From: JACDAN01 sp963801855
GTDB lineage: Bacteria; Actinomycetota; Thermoleophilia; Gaiellales; Gaiellaceae
DNA length: 64,000 nucleotides
Direction: 5' to 3'
NCBI GenBank assembly: GCA_963801855.1
Contig: CAWDGK010000004.1
Coordinates: 1-64,000, forward strand
A program made the translations under genes and the position numbers. Below the pieces are notes generated by a model. The model did no database searches, had not been told where the DNA came from, and was given only the letters and a program-made list of their open reading frames with translations. Below are positions 1 to 12,804 of this stretch, in pieces; positions within the stretch are counted from its first letter, which is position 1; the number at the start of each line of letters is the position of its first letter.

Positions 1-56
1 CAGCGCTCAATTCAGCAACGTGGTAAGGGTGTCGTCGCCTGCCGGAGGGGGCGATC

Positions 57-194
57 ATGAAGCGACGCGAGTTCATTACGCTTCTCGGTGACACGGCGGC
101 GAGTGGCCACTCGGAGGTCGGGCGCAGAGACAGAGCGCACCTACCGCCTTTGTATTTTAACCCCCAGACTGCCCCGCAGCGAGGCACGAAGTAA
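57..194 (+). pseudogene. Truncated Tat-signal N-terminus (ABC substrate-binding protein type)
   Basis: A 45-codon frame begins MKRREFITLLG, the stereotyped twin-arginine signal of Rhizobiales ABC transporter substrate-binding proteins, which normally continues into an AAA-W-P-L-A-A-R-A-Q segment. Here the match is lost after about 14 residues and a stop follows at 194. It is the broken 5' end of such a gene, not a functional protein. The family assignment rests only on the signal peptide. Confidence 0.5.
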
Positions 195-209
195 GGAGCG
201 AGTTACCTC

Positions 210-885
210 CTAATGAACGGGAGGGCGGCGTCTATGCCAATCTGTCACCTGCTGGAAGGCGTGGCCGGCGCGCAGAACCAGCGCCTCTTCCATGTGCCGA
301 GCGACAATTTGGAACCCAACCGGAAGGCCGTCGGCGGTCTTGCCGCCGGGCAATGTCAGCGTTGGATGCCCGCTCATATCAAACGGCGCGGTGAAGCGGA
401 TGCGTGCCTCAACTGCGGCCGGAGTACGGCGAGCGACGTCAGCCAAGGTTGGCGCAGCGCGGTCCATGGCTGGGATGATGAGCAGGTCGATATCGCGGAA
501 GAGGGCATTGAGCTGGCCACGAAACGCCTCCCGGCGATGCCAGATCTTGGCCACCGCAAGGCCATCGAGGGCTCGGCCGGTTTCCAAAAGTCCGGTGAGC
601 ACCGGACCGTATTCGGCGCCGCGCGATGGATAGGTGGCCTCATCCGCGACTGCCGCCTCTACACCGCAGAGCGCCAAGGCGTCAGGCACAACGGCATCGG
701 TCGAGGGACACCTGACGTCGTGCAGCAAGGCCCCGTCCCGCGCCAGCACCGTTGCTGCCTCTTCAGTCGCGTTTACCATGTCGGTATCCGCGCTAGCCGC
801 GATCAGCGCGCGATCGAGGCCGATGCGTAGTCCGCGCACTCCTCCGTTGATGCCGACAAGGTAATCCGGCACTGGTACGTGGACA
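210..885 (-). pseudogene. Amidase signature family, C-terminal half only
   Basis: About 220 residues match the C-terminal half of amidase-signature enzymes (GatA-like amide hydrolases): a start around VPVPDYLVGINGGVRGLRIG, a middle LLIIPAMDRAAPTL segment, and a typical end with FDMSGHPTLTLPGG and GLPVGFQIVARH. The N-terminal half with the catalytic Ser-cisSer-Lys triad and the glycine-rich signature is missing. The frame is cut at about 880, where a solute-binding-protein fragment starts on the other strand. It is a non-functional remnant in the foreign left block. Homologues in soil Rhizobiales are common, and the substrate cannot be told. Confidence 0.75.
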
Positions 886-1010
886 GCAGCATCACCGCGA
901 AGGATGCCCGGACCTTCGTCATCAAGCTGAAGGAACCGACCGGCCTGCTCATCTTCGCGCTCGGCAAGCCCTCCTCCAACGTGCCCTTCATGATGCCGAA
1001 GCAGTCATGA
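873..1010 (+). pseudogene. Internal piece of an extracellular solute-binding protein (family 5)
   Basis: The frame reads WYVDSSITAKDARTFVIKLK and continues with EPTGLLIFALGKPSSNVPFMM before a stop at 1010. This is recognisable as the central part of family-5 (oligopeptide/dipeptide type) periplasmic binding proteins. Only about 45 codons remain, lacking signal peptide and both lobes. It abuts the amidase remnant on the opposite strand, showing that unrelated genes are joined here. Confidence 0.55.
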
Positions 1011-1075
1011 TCCGGATCCTCTGCACGGCTGGCTTGTGTGAAGTCGCTACGCGCGGTGAGAGCACGGGCCGAACG

Positions 1076-1162
1076 TTAGGATGCCAACAGTTTCTCGATC
1101 GTCTCCGGCAAGAAAGCCTCGGCCGGTAGGCGTTCCGGGCCGATGACGCGGCTCGCCGGCAG
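1076..1162 (-). pseudogene. Short C-terminal remnant, unidentified
   Basis: On the minus strand a short frame reads LPASRVIGPERLPAEAFLPE and ends ETIEKLLAS before a TAA at 1076. It looks like the natural C-terminus of a protein, but no upstream coding continuation survives. I do not recognise the family. Low-confidence remnant inside the foreign block. Confidence 0.2.
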
Positions 1163-1171
1163 CGGTGCAAC

Positions 1172-1387
1172 TTGGCCCGCCGCCATGCGCTTTCCAACTC
1201 GCGCGCGTCGCTCGCGCGACACCGAACCGATCAGGACTGGTCGCTGACGAGCCTGAAGGAAAAGCTGATCAAGATCGGCGCGAAGGTCGTCAGCAACCTC
1301 CTACGCGACCTGAAACCGTTACGTCCGTTGCGGGAGAACGTGTTGGGGCCTCTCGCATCGGTTAGGTCAGCCAACGCGACCATTTGA
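1172..1387 (+). pseudogene. IS1380-type transposase C-terminal remnant
   Basis: The stretch DWSLTSLKEKLIKIGAKVVS (about 1238-1295) is the near-invariant C-terminal region of IS1380-family transposases of Rhizobiales. The rest of the element is missing, there are no terminal inverted repeats, and downstream codons no longer match the family. It is an inactive trace and the only mobile-element signal in the window. It may have contributed to the fragment joining seen around it, or may have been a repeat that confused assembly. Confidence 0.55.
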
Positions 1388-1448
1388 CAAGTCTGCACAA
1401 GAAGCATTGCATCGACCGACTTGCCAACGCTTATCAGGGGAGGCTGAC

Positions 1449-1583
1449 ATGAGAGTCACCCGCGTAGCGAGTATGGCTGTCGCCGCAGTTTGTAGCTGCG
1501 TTGCAGACGAGACCACAAGATCTCAGGCGGCAGCGATCGGTTCCGGTCTGATACAAGCGACGTTGATCTACAATTACCACTAG
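1449..1583 (+). CDS. Small hypothetical protein, 44 aa
   Basis: An ATG at 1449 follows a strong purine-rich Shine-Dalgarno-like run (AGGGGAGG, 1437-1444) and opens a 44-codon frame starting MRVTRVASMAVAAVCSCVAD. The N-terminus looks like a short signal or lipoprotein leader with a Cys at the cleavage region, followed by about 25 residues with no recognisable domain. It lies just upstream of the haloperoxidase start. It may be a real small exported protein or a truncated 5' end; function unknown. Confidence 0.3.
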   Translation: MRVTRVASMAVAAVCSCVADETTRSQAAAIGSGLIQATLIYNYH

Positions 1584-1641
1584 GTTAACGCCCTAAAGTC
1601 CCAGTCTGCGTCTGCTCAATAACTGATAGCAGGGGGTTACC

Positions 1642-2350
1642 ATGAATTCGATTCGTGCCATCGTCCTGGCTGGTGTGTCTCACCTCATGATCGCCACCGC
1701 CTTCGCCGCTGATAATGCGGTCATTCGTGCGAATGCCGCTGCCGGGGTGGCAGCTATCAAAGCGTGCATCGCGCCACTCACTAATCCGTTCCATGAGTCA
1801 CGTGCCTACGCGATGATGCACCTCGCCATCCACGACGCCCTGAACGCGATAGATCGCAAGTATCAACCATACGCATACGACAAGAAGGCAGAGCCCGGAA
1901 CGTCGGCCGATGCCGCAGTGGCAGCAGCAGCTTACTATGTAATGTCTCCGACCATCCAGAAACTGCCTGCGGAAGCCCTCCCAAACGATGGATGTGTGGG
2001 GAATGGCATTGCGGTTGTCGAAGCTGCCTATGTGTTGGCTTTGGCGGTCATCCCAGATGGTCCAGCGAAGACCCAGGGGATTGCTCTGGGAAAGGCTACG
2101 GCGGCGGCAGTCCTTGCGAAGCGAGCGAGTGATCACGCCGATGATGGCGGCCCGTATATCAACAAGACATGCCCTCCGGCTGGCCCGCCCGGCGCCTATC
2201 AATGCACACCGGAGCTCCCCTTCGTCGCCTTCGAGAAATGGGCGAACGTCACCCCCTTCGTGATGCAGGACAATACACAATTCCGACCCGTCCCGCCTTA
2301 CAAGGTGGACGATGCGAAGTTCAAGGCTGACCTCGAAGAGGTGAAAAAAG
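1642..2350 (+). pseudogene. Vanadium-dependent haloperoxidase/PAP2-like protein, N-terminal part only
   Basis: The protein has a signal peptide (ending about IATAFAADNAVI) and the typical N-terminus of secreted vanadium-haloperoxidase-like acid phosphatases: a HESRAYAMMHLAIHDALNAI segment, then a long Ala-rich helical region and an FVMQDNTQFRPVPPY motif. The match stops at about residue 234 (EVKK). The C-terminal vanadate/phosphate-binding core with its Lys, Arg and His residues is absent. Beyond about 2350 the same frame is nonsense, while another frame takes up an actinobacterial protein. The gene is cut by a junction. Confidence 0.75.
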
Positions 2351-4942
<2,592 letters not shown>

Positions 4943-5037
4943 TCTCCGTGTTTAGACCGGGGGTCGGCCGGGGTACGATCAGTACGGGCTGCGGCCGGCC
5001 CGAGGCGGGTAAACCCTCGAGAGCTGGAGACCGGTTC

Positions 5038-8000
5038 ATGCGACGTGCGGCGCGCAGATCCTTCTCGATCGTCGGCCTGGCGTGCGTCGCTGCTGCGCTC
5101 ACGAGTGCGCCCGCAACCGCAGCGCCACATTCGGCCACCGCCCCGCCGAAAGCCCTCTGGGCGGTCGAGGTCGATGCGCGATCGGTGAAGTCGATGACGC
5201 CCGCCCGGCTTGCGTCGCTGCGCCGAGCGCGCATCAACACGCTCGTGGTCGACCCGGCACGGGTTCGCGGCCGGGCCTTGAAACAGCTCAGGAGCCGTGC
5301 CGCTCGCGCCGGTCTCCGGCTGATCGTGCCGACCTGGAACAAGAAGGGCGCAAGCGGGATCGTCTTCGCCCGCAGTGGGCGCCAGGCGGCGGCGCTCTCG
5401 AGCGGACGCGGATCCGGCCTCGTCGTCGTCCGGGTCTCGAGCCCGGCCGCCGCAGCCGCACTGCGCTCCACGCGCTCGCGCCGAGTACTGGCCCTGGCGA
5501 GGCTGGCTCCGCACCCGCGCTCCGCTCCTCAGGCGTGGGTGGGCGCCATCCGTGCCGCGCACGGAAGCTCGACCCTCGACCTCGGGGTCACCGGTTTGCC
5601 GGGGAGGACACAGGCGCTGAACGCCTACTTGCAGCTCCTTGCCGAGCCTGGTTCCTTCGACGTCGCTCCGCCGACACCACCCGCTCTGCTGACCCAGGGC
5701 GGCGCTTCGGGCACGAGCGTCGATCTGGTCTGGGGACCGTCGTCCGACGACGTCGGCGTCGCCGGCTACGAGCTCTCGAGCGACGGCGCGGCCGTGGGCA
5801 CGACGACGGGCACGAGCCACACGATCGGCTCGCTCGCGTGCGGCCGGAGCTACCGGATCTCCGTGGTCGCGAAGGACGGAGCGGGCCGGCGGTCGTCCCC
5901 CGCACTCGCGCTGGCCTCGACGACGGGCTGTGTGACGGCTCCGACGCTTCCGCTCCCGGATCTGGTGCCGCCGACGCAGCCGGGCAACGTCCGCGTTCTC
6001 AGCACGGTGGCGAGTGCGATCGCGATCGCGTGGAACTCTTCGATCGACTCCGTCGGCGTCGCCGGCTACCGAGTTTTTCGCAACGGGGCGGAGGTCGGGA
6101 CGACTGCAGCGACGTCGTTCTCCTTCACCGGTCTCACCTGCGGCACCGGATATCTCTTCCAGGTCGAGGCGTACGACCCGGCCGGGAACCGCTCGGCCCG
6201 GGGCTCGACCTCCGCCGTCACGAGCGCGTGCGCTCCACTGCCGCCGCCGCTGCCGCTTCCGGAGCTCGTGGCCTCGTACGGCTTCGAAGAGGCGTCTGGT
6301 AGCGCCGTCGGCGACTCGTCGGGCAATGGAAACGCCGGCACCATCGCGGGTGCCGCACGGACGGCGGCAGGCCGGTTCGGCCGGGCGGTCGGCTTCGACG
6401 GCGTCAACGACTGGATCACCGTCCCGGACTCCAGCACCCTCGATCTCTACAACGGGATGACGGTCGAGGCGTGGGTCAAGCCGGACTCCTCGGGCGGCTG
6501 GGAAACCGGCGTTCTCAAGGAGAGCACCGACGACCTCGTGTACGCGCTCTACACCGGCGCGACCGCGGGGAGGCCGCGGGGCCAGATTCGCACGGGCTCA
6601 CACTCGCGCGCCACGGGCCCGTCGGCCCTGCCCGCGGGACAATGGTCGCACCTCGCCACGACGTGGGACGGCACCACGGTGCGGCTGTATGTCAACGGCA
6701 CGCAGGTCGCGTCGACGGCGGCGTCGGGCACCCTCCCTCCGTCTGCGTCGCCGCTTCGCATCGGAGGTAACGACATCTGGGACGAGTGGTTCGACGGGAC
6801 GATCGACGAGGTCCGCGTGTACAGCGTCGCGCGCTCGTCGGTGCAGATCGCGGCCGATATGAACACCCCGGTCGCGGGCGGCGGGCCTCCCGACCTGGTG
6901 CCGCCGACCCAGCCCGGCAACCTCAGGGCGACTGGAACGAGCGAAACGAGCGTGTCCGTCGCCTGGGACGCCTCGACGGACTCCGTCGGCGTCACCGGCT
7001 ACGGCGTCTACCGGAACGGGACGCTCGTAGGTTCGACTGCGTCAGGGGCGCTCACGTACACCTTCGGCTCGCTCACCTGCGCGACGACGTACTCGCTCGA
7101 GGTCGATGCCTTCGATGCGGCCGGCAACAGGTCTGCGAAGGCCGCGCTGAGTGCGGCGACTGCGGACTGCCCCCCGTCGCCTCCTCCTCCCACCTCCACC
7201 ACCACCGCCACCACCGCCGCCGCCGCCTCCTCCGCCTCCGCCTCCTCCGCCTCCGCCGCCGCCTCCGCCTCCGCCTCCGCCGCCACCCCCTGCGGTTGCA
7301 TCGCTCCAGGTCAGCGCCAACCTCGATCGCTCGAGCCCGGTGCCTCTCGAGGGAGCGACGCTGCCGCAGTCCGGCCAGTGCGTCTTCCTCGCGCCGTCGA
7401 CTCTCCCCGGACCGGTCACGTTCACGCTCGACGGCGGCGCCTTCACGCACACCGAAGGCGGCAGCCCCTGGGACTTCAACGGCGGGACCGCAGCGCAGTG
7501 CTTCCAGTACAGCTTCGGGGGTGGGTCGCACACGATCCGCGCGCAGTACGCAGGCGGCGAGACGACCGCGACCTTCTCCGTCAGCGGCGAGCCGGCTCCG
7601 CCTCCTCCGCCTCCTCCGCCGCCTCCTCCACCACCGCCGCCGCCTCCTCCGCCCCCGCCGCCTCCGCCGCCTCCTGCCGGGAACGCCAGCGTGTTCATGT
7701 CACCCACCGGCTCCGACTCGAATTCGTGCACCCAGGCGGCTCCGTGCAAGTCGCTGGATCGCGCCTACAAGGTCGCGGATCCGGGCGACGTCGTCGAGAT
7801 CGCGGAAGGCTCGTACGTCGGCGCAGGACGTGAACACCGACTCGTCCAAGACCTCCGAGGCCGACGTCATCTTCCGGCCGGCCACCGGCGCGACGCCCGT
7901 CTTCGGAGGCATCGACGTCTTCGGCGACCACGTCGAGTTCCGCGGGATCGAGAGCACCCAGGACTTCTATGTCAAGTGCGGCGCCGATGACGTGACATTC

Positions 8001-8747
8001 CGCGACTCGAAGGCGAGCCTGTTCTTCATTCGCTCCTCCACCGACGTCGCGTTCATCAACGTCGAGTTCGGCCCGTCAAGCGACATCTCCCAGATCGGCC
8101 ACACCGAGGAGTGCCAGTTCGCTCCAGAACGGATCCTCATGGAGAACGTCTACATGCACGACTTCGTGAATCCCAACACGCACATGGAGTGCGTGACGAT
8201 CCAGGCCGCGAACTCCATGACCATTCGGAACAGCCGTTTTCAGCGCTGTCAGGACTTCGACATCTTCATCAAGCCCCGCGCGCCGGTGCTCACGTACACG
8301 GACATGCTGATCGAGAACAGCTGGTTCGCAGACCCGGAGCCCACGGGCTCGAACGCCATCTCGCTGTCGGCGCCCGACGGCGGCTCGACACTGCGGAACT
8401 TCACCTTCCGCAACAACTCCTTCAACGCCTCGCTGATCGTCAAGCCGGAGATCAACTACACGAACGTGCTCTTCGTCGGCAACATCGGGAGCAGCATCGG
8501 AACGGGCTGCAGCGAGTCGGGCGTCACCGTTGCCTACAACGTGTGGTCGGGAGACTCCGACTGCGGGCCGACCGACATCCACGCCCCCAAGGGATTCGTC
8601 GACGCCGCCGGCTTCGACTACCACCTGGTGCCGGGTGCTGCCGCCATCAACCGCGGCTCACCGTTCGACTTTCCGGCGTTCGACATCGACGGGCAGGCCC
8701 GCCCGATGGGCGGTAGGGCGGACGCCGGAGCCGACGAGGCTTCCTGA
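5038..8747 (+). CDS. Secreted modular beta-helix protein (novel N-domain, 3 FN3, LamG, Ig-like, parallel beta-helix); two frameshifts
   Basis: The gene starts at ATG 5038 with signal peptide MRRAARRSFSIVGLACVAAA and a shared N-terminal domain of about 180 residues (LWAVEVDARSVKSM..., to about 5660). Next come FN3 domains (about 5670-5940 and 5959-6235), a LamG/concanavalin-type domain (6265-6870, with EAWVKPDSSGGW and IDEVRVYSVA), a third FN3 (6892-7170), a poly-Pro linker, an Ig-like domain (7291-7585), another Pro linker, and a right-handed beta-helix (7687-8744) ending DIDGQARPMGG. The frame changes in the first Pro tract (about 7185) and again near 7818. Domain continuity on both sides shows this is one gene of about 1236 aa with indels. 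The beta-helix has pectate-lyase-like repeats, suggesting glycan binding or lysis at the surface; no substrate is known. Confidence 0.8.
7185..7290 (+). repeat. Poly-proline-coding tract with frameshift
   Basis: CCT/CCG/CCA triplet tract between FN3 and Ig-like domains. The reading frame of the upstream FN3 turns into Thr/Ala/Ser here, while the frame that continues as the Ig-like domain reads Pro. An indel therefore lies at the start of the tract, around 7185-7200. Confidence 0.85.
7592..7680 (+). repeat. Poly-proline-coding tract before the beta-helix
   Basis: About 90 bp of CCT/CCG/CCA/CCC triplets give a proline linker that separates the Ig-like domain from the C-terminal beta-helix. Confidence 0.85.
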
Positions 8748-8836
8748 ACTCGGAAACCGGCGAATACCGCGGACTTTCCGGGGATACCCGTCCAAGGCTC
8801 GACCCTTTGTCTGAGACTGCCGATATAAGGCCGGTC

Positions 8837-10900
8837 ATGCGGGAAGCCGCCCCCGCCCCTCGCCGCACGCTGGTCTTCGCGTTCGCGGCGGTTCTCGCCA
8901 TCGCCTCACTGGCGTCGGCGGCTGCGCCCCACGCTGCTGTCCACTCCGGCGCCCGAGCCTCTGCGACGCTGCCGGCGTCGCTCTGGGGCGTGGAGGTCGG
9001 CGCCCGCTCCGCACGGACACTGACGGCGCGCCGCCTCGTCGAGCTCCGTGCAGCCGGGATCAACGTGCTGGTCGCTCCGCCTTCGCAGGTTCGCGGGAAG
9101 ACGCTGGCGCGCCTGCGGCGGCTGGCTGCCCGCGCGCGGGTTCTCGTCGTTGCGCCTCGACTCGTGCGCCGGAAGGGAATTCGCGCCACGAATGCAGCTC
9201 GCACGATGTGCCGTCGGGCCGGCCGATGCGCGTTGATGGCCTCCTCGCCCTCTGCCGCGCCGCGTCTCTCACGCACGACCGGCGTCGACCTCGTGGTCGT
9301 CCGCGTTTCCGGCCCCAGGCAGGCGTCGCGGCTCCGGCGCACGGCCGCGCGGAGGCTCCTTGCGATCACTCCGCTCGTACCCAGCCCCGTGAAGGACGCG
9401 GCTGTCTGGCGCAGCGCGATCGCCTCGGCTCGTGGAAGCGCAGCTCTCGACGTGGCCGTCAGAGCGAGCACGGGGCCTGCTCTCGATGCCTACCTCGCCC
9501 TGCTGAAGGAAGCCGGTGCGAAGCCGAAACCCACGCCTACGCCCCCGCCGCCACCGTCGCCCGCTCCGCCTCCCGCTCCTGCGCCCCCGCCTCCGCCCGG
9601 AGGCTCCGGCGGCGTCCCCGTCTACACCAAGGAGAACCCTCCTGCGACACCGACCCTGGCGCAGCTACCGAAACTCGCCTCGGTGACGAAGGACGGCGTG
9701 ACCTGGACGTTCTCCGAAGCTGAGTCGGTGGGGCAGTTCATCACCGGCGACTACTACGTCGTCGGCAACGCCACGGTCACGGCGATCAGCCCGGCGCCCG
9801 CCAACGGACGCAACGGCTCCGTGAAGAACATCCCTCCCGACGACTCGGACACCGGTTTCGACAGCCGGACGGACGCGAACCGCTACAAGGCCAGCCTGGC
9901 AGTCGCCCTTCCCGTCGACCTCGTACCGGGCGACTCGCTCGTCTCGTCGATCAGCGTCGACACCGTCGGCCAGCTTCGCCGCTGGCTCTTCGACAAGGCG
10001 GCCGGCAGCCCGGTCCGCAGCGCTCTCGATCCTGACGAGCGTCCCGGCGCCGCAGCCTCCCGACGCCTTCCGGCCCTCCTACGTCGGCAAGGGGGCTCCG
10101 ATCAACTACTCGCGGAACCTTCGGCGCGACCTGCTGCCGAAGCTCGCAGCGGTCGCGGCTCTGCCGTCGCTCGGCGAGTGGGAGCAGCACTTCCGCCGCC
10201 CCTGGGTGGACAATCTCTTCTTCAACTTCGACAACCCGGTCGAGTACATGCCGGACTACTCGCGCGAGATCGCCCGCGCGGTCGGCACCGCGGGGCTCCT
10301 CCTGTCGCTCAGCTACACGGCCGAGCAGAAGGAGCCGCTGCTCGTCTACCTGACCCAGTACGGCATCGACCTCTACGGCCTCGTGAAGGCGGGCCACCCC
10401 GGCTGGTCGGCACACGGAGGCCACGGAAGCGGGCGCAAGTTCCCGATCGTCTTCGCCGGCACGATGCTCGAGCTCCCGGCCATGCAGAGCCCGCCCGGGC
10501 AAGTTCGGCGAGGACATGCAGACGATGAGCGGCGCAGGGTGGACCGGCGCGACAGCGCTCTACGCGGGCCATTACGGCAGCACGAGCTCGGGCCAGTACG
10601 GGCCGTACGAGCACCTCCAGCCGTCCGCCTGGCCGGGCACAGCTCGGCGAGGACTACCGGCGCTGCTGCACGTCGAGCGCCTGGATCGGCGAGGCTCTCG
10701 CGGCGCGGCTCGTGCCCGGCATGAGAGCCGCGTGGAATCACGCGCCCTTCTTCGCGTATGCCGACCGCTGGATGACCGAGGACGACACGGCCCATCTGGC
10801 GACGATCAAGGCGCAGACGGGCAACGACTACTCGGGCTTCAAGCAGCGCAAGGCGTGGGACGCGTTCGCGACGAACATGTGGAAGGCGTACCGCGGATGA
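8837..10900 (+). CDS. Secreted modular protein (novel N-domain, Pro linker, uncharacterised C-terminal domain); several frameshifts
   Basis: ATG 8837 gives signal peptide MREAAPAPRRTLVFAFAAVL, better than the upstream in-frame start at 8807. The shared N-terminal domain (LWGVEVGARSARTL to about 9520) is followed by a short Pro linker and the same C-terminal domain as the gene at 2351-4942 (9610-10895), with YMPDYSREIARAVG, GGHGSGRKFPI and WNHAPFFAYADRWM. There is no FN3 or Ig-like module. Homology to the upstream paralogue shows frame changes near 10015, 10498 and 10645, all most simply sequencing indels. Its TGA overlaps the next gene's ATG (ATGA), so the two are probably co-translated. About 687 aa if repaired. 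Confidence 0.75.
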
Positions 10901-12804
10901 GCGTCTCGCCTGCTCGCAGCCGTTGCGCTGGCCGCTTCGGGCCTCGCGCTCACCGGGAGCGCCGGGGCTGGCGTCTCGGTCTCGGGTCGGACCGCCGCGA
11001 AGGTCCCCGGCGGCCCTCTGGGCAGTGGAGGTCGATGCCCGCACGGCACGGACGATCGGCGCCAAGCGGCTGGCGGCCTTCCGCAAGGCCGGGATCAACG
11101 CGCTCGTGGCCGATCCGATGCGCGTGCGAGGGAGGACGCTGGCCGGCCTCCGCCGTCGCGCCGCGCAGGCTCGTCTCCTCGTCCTCGTCCCGAAATCGGT
11201 TCGGAGGAAGGGCATCAGGACGGCGAGCGCCGCCAGGGCCGTCTGCCGCAGCGCGAGTCGCTGCGTCGTCTTCGCGTCCTCCGCGACCGGCTGCGCCGAG
11301 GCTTTCGCGCACCGCCGGCGTCGACCTGGTCGTCGTCCGCGTCGGCAGCCCGCGGGCCGCGTCGCAGCTCCAACGCACTTCTGCCCGCCGGCTCGTAGCA
11401 CTGACGCGACTCGTGCCGAGCCCCAAGTCGGACGCGTCCTCTTGGCGCACTGCCATCAGAGCGGCGCGTGTCAGCGCCAGGCTCGACCTCGCCGTCACAC
11501 CCGTGGGCGCGGGCTCGGCAGCCGCGCTCGACGCGTACCTCGCGTTGCTCTCGGAGCCCGGCTCCACGAGCCCCCCGGCGCCGCCACCCCCTCCAGGCCC
11601 TCCGCCTCCGCCGCCTCCGCCTCCTCCACCTCCGGGGCCGCCACCCCCGCCGCTTCCGCCCTGGCCGCCCCCGCCGGCACCGATCCCGGACGCGCCGGCC
11701 GCGGTCTGGGTCTCGACGATCGGGATCGACGCGACCTGCGCCCGTCTCGACCAGAGCAAGCCGTGCAAGACCTTCGACCGCGCGTACAGGATCGCCCAGC
11801 CGGGCGACCAGGTCGAAATCGCCGGCGGTACGTATTCACGGCAGGACGTCGAGGTCGATCCTGCGAAGACCTCTGACGTCGACGTCGTCTTCCGGCCGGC
11901 ACCCGCCGCGACGGTCACGCTCGGCTGCGAGGCAGACCTGAGCGACTGTCTCGCCGTCATGGGGAACCACGTGACGGTCAAGAACCTGCGGATGGCGGAC
12001 TTCCCGCCCCTCGCCGGCATGCCGCGCCAGGGCGGTGTCTGCATCTGCCGTGGATCCGACGACGTGACGTTCTACAACCTCGATGCGGGCTACATCTTCA
12101 TCGCGGGGGACAACGCCCGCGTGATCGGAGGCGACTACGGGCCCGTGGTCGACCAGGTGTCGAAGATCGAGGTCAACGAAGACCACCGGCCGCCGAAGAA
12201 CATCCTCATCGACGGCCTCTACACGCACGATCATCGGGGCCACAACCGCCATCCCGAGTGCTGGGCCCTCTACGCGGGCGAGAACGTGACGATCCGCAAC
12301 TCACGGCTCAACAACTGCGAGGTGTTCGGGATGTTCCTGGCGCCGGGCGACACGACGGCGACGAACTGGCTGATCGAGAACAACTTCTTCACCAACACCG
12401 GTGGAGTGCCCTCGTCGGCGCACCTGAAGACGCGCAGCACCGGGACCTGCCACAACATCATCATCCGGCACAACACGTTCGTTGGGGACGACGTGATCTC
12501 GGAGTGCCCGGGCTCCAACACCCGCTGGGAGTCGAACATCTTCTCCCGGCTCAACGGCTGCGTCTCGGTCGGGACGATGGACTACAACGTCGTCCGCACC
12601 GGAAGCACGTGCGGCTCGCACGATCTTCAGACGGCCAACCTCGGCCTCGCGAACGAGGGCGCGATGGACCTCCATCTCCTGCCGACCTCGCCGGCACGGG
12701 GACGTGGAAACCCGGCCGGGACGCTTCCGCTCGACATCGACGGCGAATCGCGACCGAACCCGGTCGGTTCACCACCGGACGCCGGCGCCGACGAGCGGTC
12801 CTAG
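10897..12804 (+). CDS. Secreted beta-helix protein with the shared N-terminal domain; frameshifts near the start
   Basis: The ATG at 10897 overlaps the previous stop. A signal-peptide sequence (RLLAAVALAASGLALTGSAG) is readable in a second frame from 10899, the shared N-domain (LWAVEVDARTARTIGAKRL) in a third from about 11020, and the remainder from about 11285 in the first. At least three indels therefore lie in the first 400 bp. A Pro-rich linker (11570-11690) leads into a right-handed beta-helix domain (about 11700-12800) with repeated NVTIRNS/NIIIRHN turns and the DIDGESRPN ending seen in its paralogues. It is Cys-rich. Predicted as an extracellular glycan-binding or lyase-like protein of about 635 aa; no catalytic residues can be named. 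Confidence 0.75.
   Translation: MSVSPARSRCAGRFGPRAHRERRGWRLGLGSDRREGPRRPSGQWRSMPARHGRSAPSGWRPSARPGSTRSWPIRCACEGGRWPASAVAPRRLVSSSSSRNRFGGRASGRRAPPGPSAAARVAASSSRPPRPAAPRLSRTAGVDLVVVRVGSPRAASQLQRTSARRLVALTRLVPSPKSDASSWRTAIRAARVSARLDLAVTPVGAGSAAALDAYLALLSEPGSTSPPAPPPPPGPPPPPPPPPPPPGPPPPPLPPWPPPPAPIPDAPAAVWVSTIGIDATCARLDQSKPCKTFDRAYRIAQPGDQVEIAGGTYSRQDVEVDPAKTSDVDVVFRPAPAATVTLGCEADLSDCLAVMGNHVTVKNLRMADFPPLAGMPRQGGVCICRGSDDVTFYNLDAGYIFIAGDNARVIGGDYGPVVDQVSKIEVNEDHRPPKNILIDGLYTHDHRGHNRHPECWALYAGENVTIRNSRLNNCEVFGMFLAPGDTTATNWLIENNFFTNTGGVPSSAHLKTRSTGTCHNIIIRHNTFVGDDVISECPGSNTRWESNIFSRLNGCVSVGTMDYNVVRTGSTCGSHDLQTANLGLANEGAMDLHLLPTSPARGRGNPAGTLPLDIDGESRPNPVGSPPDAGADERS
11575..11690 (+). repeat. Poly-proline-coding tract
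   Basis: CCT/CCG/CCA/CCC triplets, with a few Gly and Leu codons, encode a flexible proline linker between the shared N-terminal domain and the beta-helix. Confidence 0.8.

Larger units (their letters stand above)
1..2350. other. Mosaic block of truncated alphaproteobacteria-like genes, foreign to the rest of the window
   Basis: Within 2.35 kb there are at least five unrelated gene pieces on both strands, none complete: a Tat-signal N-terminus, an amidase C-terminal half, a solute-binding-protein piece, an IS1380-like transposase tail and a vanadium-haloperoxidase N-terminus. The wording of these proteins is typical of Bradyrhizobium-like Rhizobiales. Base composition is visibly less GC-rich than the DNA to the right. 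The block ends at about 2350, where the haloperoxidase reading frame runs directly into the middle of an actinobacterial gene. Either a chimeric assembly join or a scrapheap of recombined fragments would explain this; I favour an assembly artefact at least at 2350. Confidence 0.7.

Noticed and set aside
1172..1387. Intact insertion sequence driving gene gain
   Set aside because: Only about 20 residues of an IS1380-type C-terminus remain; no terminal repeats or full transposase.
4943..5037. Cyclic-di-GMP or other riboswitch upstream of the exoprotein gene
   Set aside because: The leader has short GC hairpins and GGGTAAACCC, but the GEMM core or other known conserved loops could not be matched.
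5082..6302. Long alternative frames inside the exoprotein genes
   Set aside because: Arg/Pro-rich translations without domains; they are shadows typical of high-GC DNA.
7185..7300. Programmed ribosomal frameshifting in the poly-Pro tract
   Set aside because: Neighbouring genes have many random single-base indels and no slippery site with structure is visible; slippage or sequencing error in a repeat is simpler.
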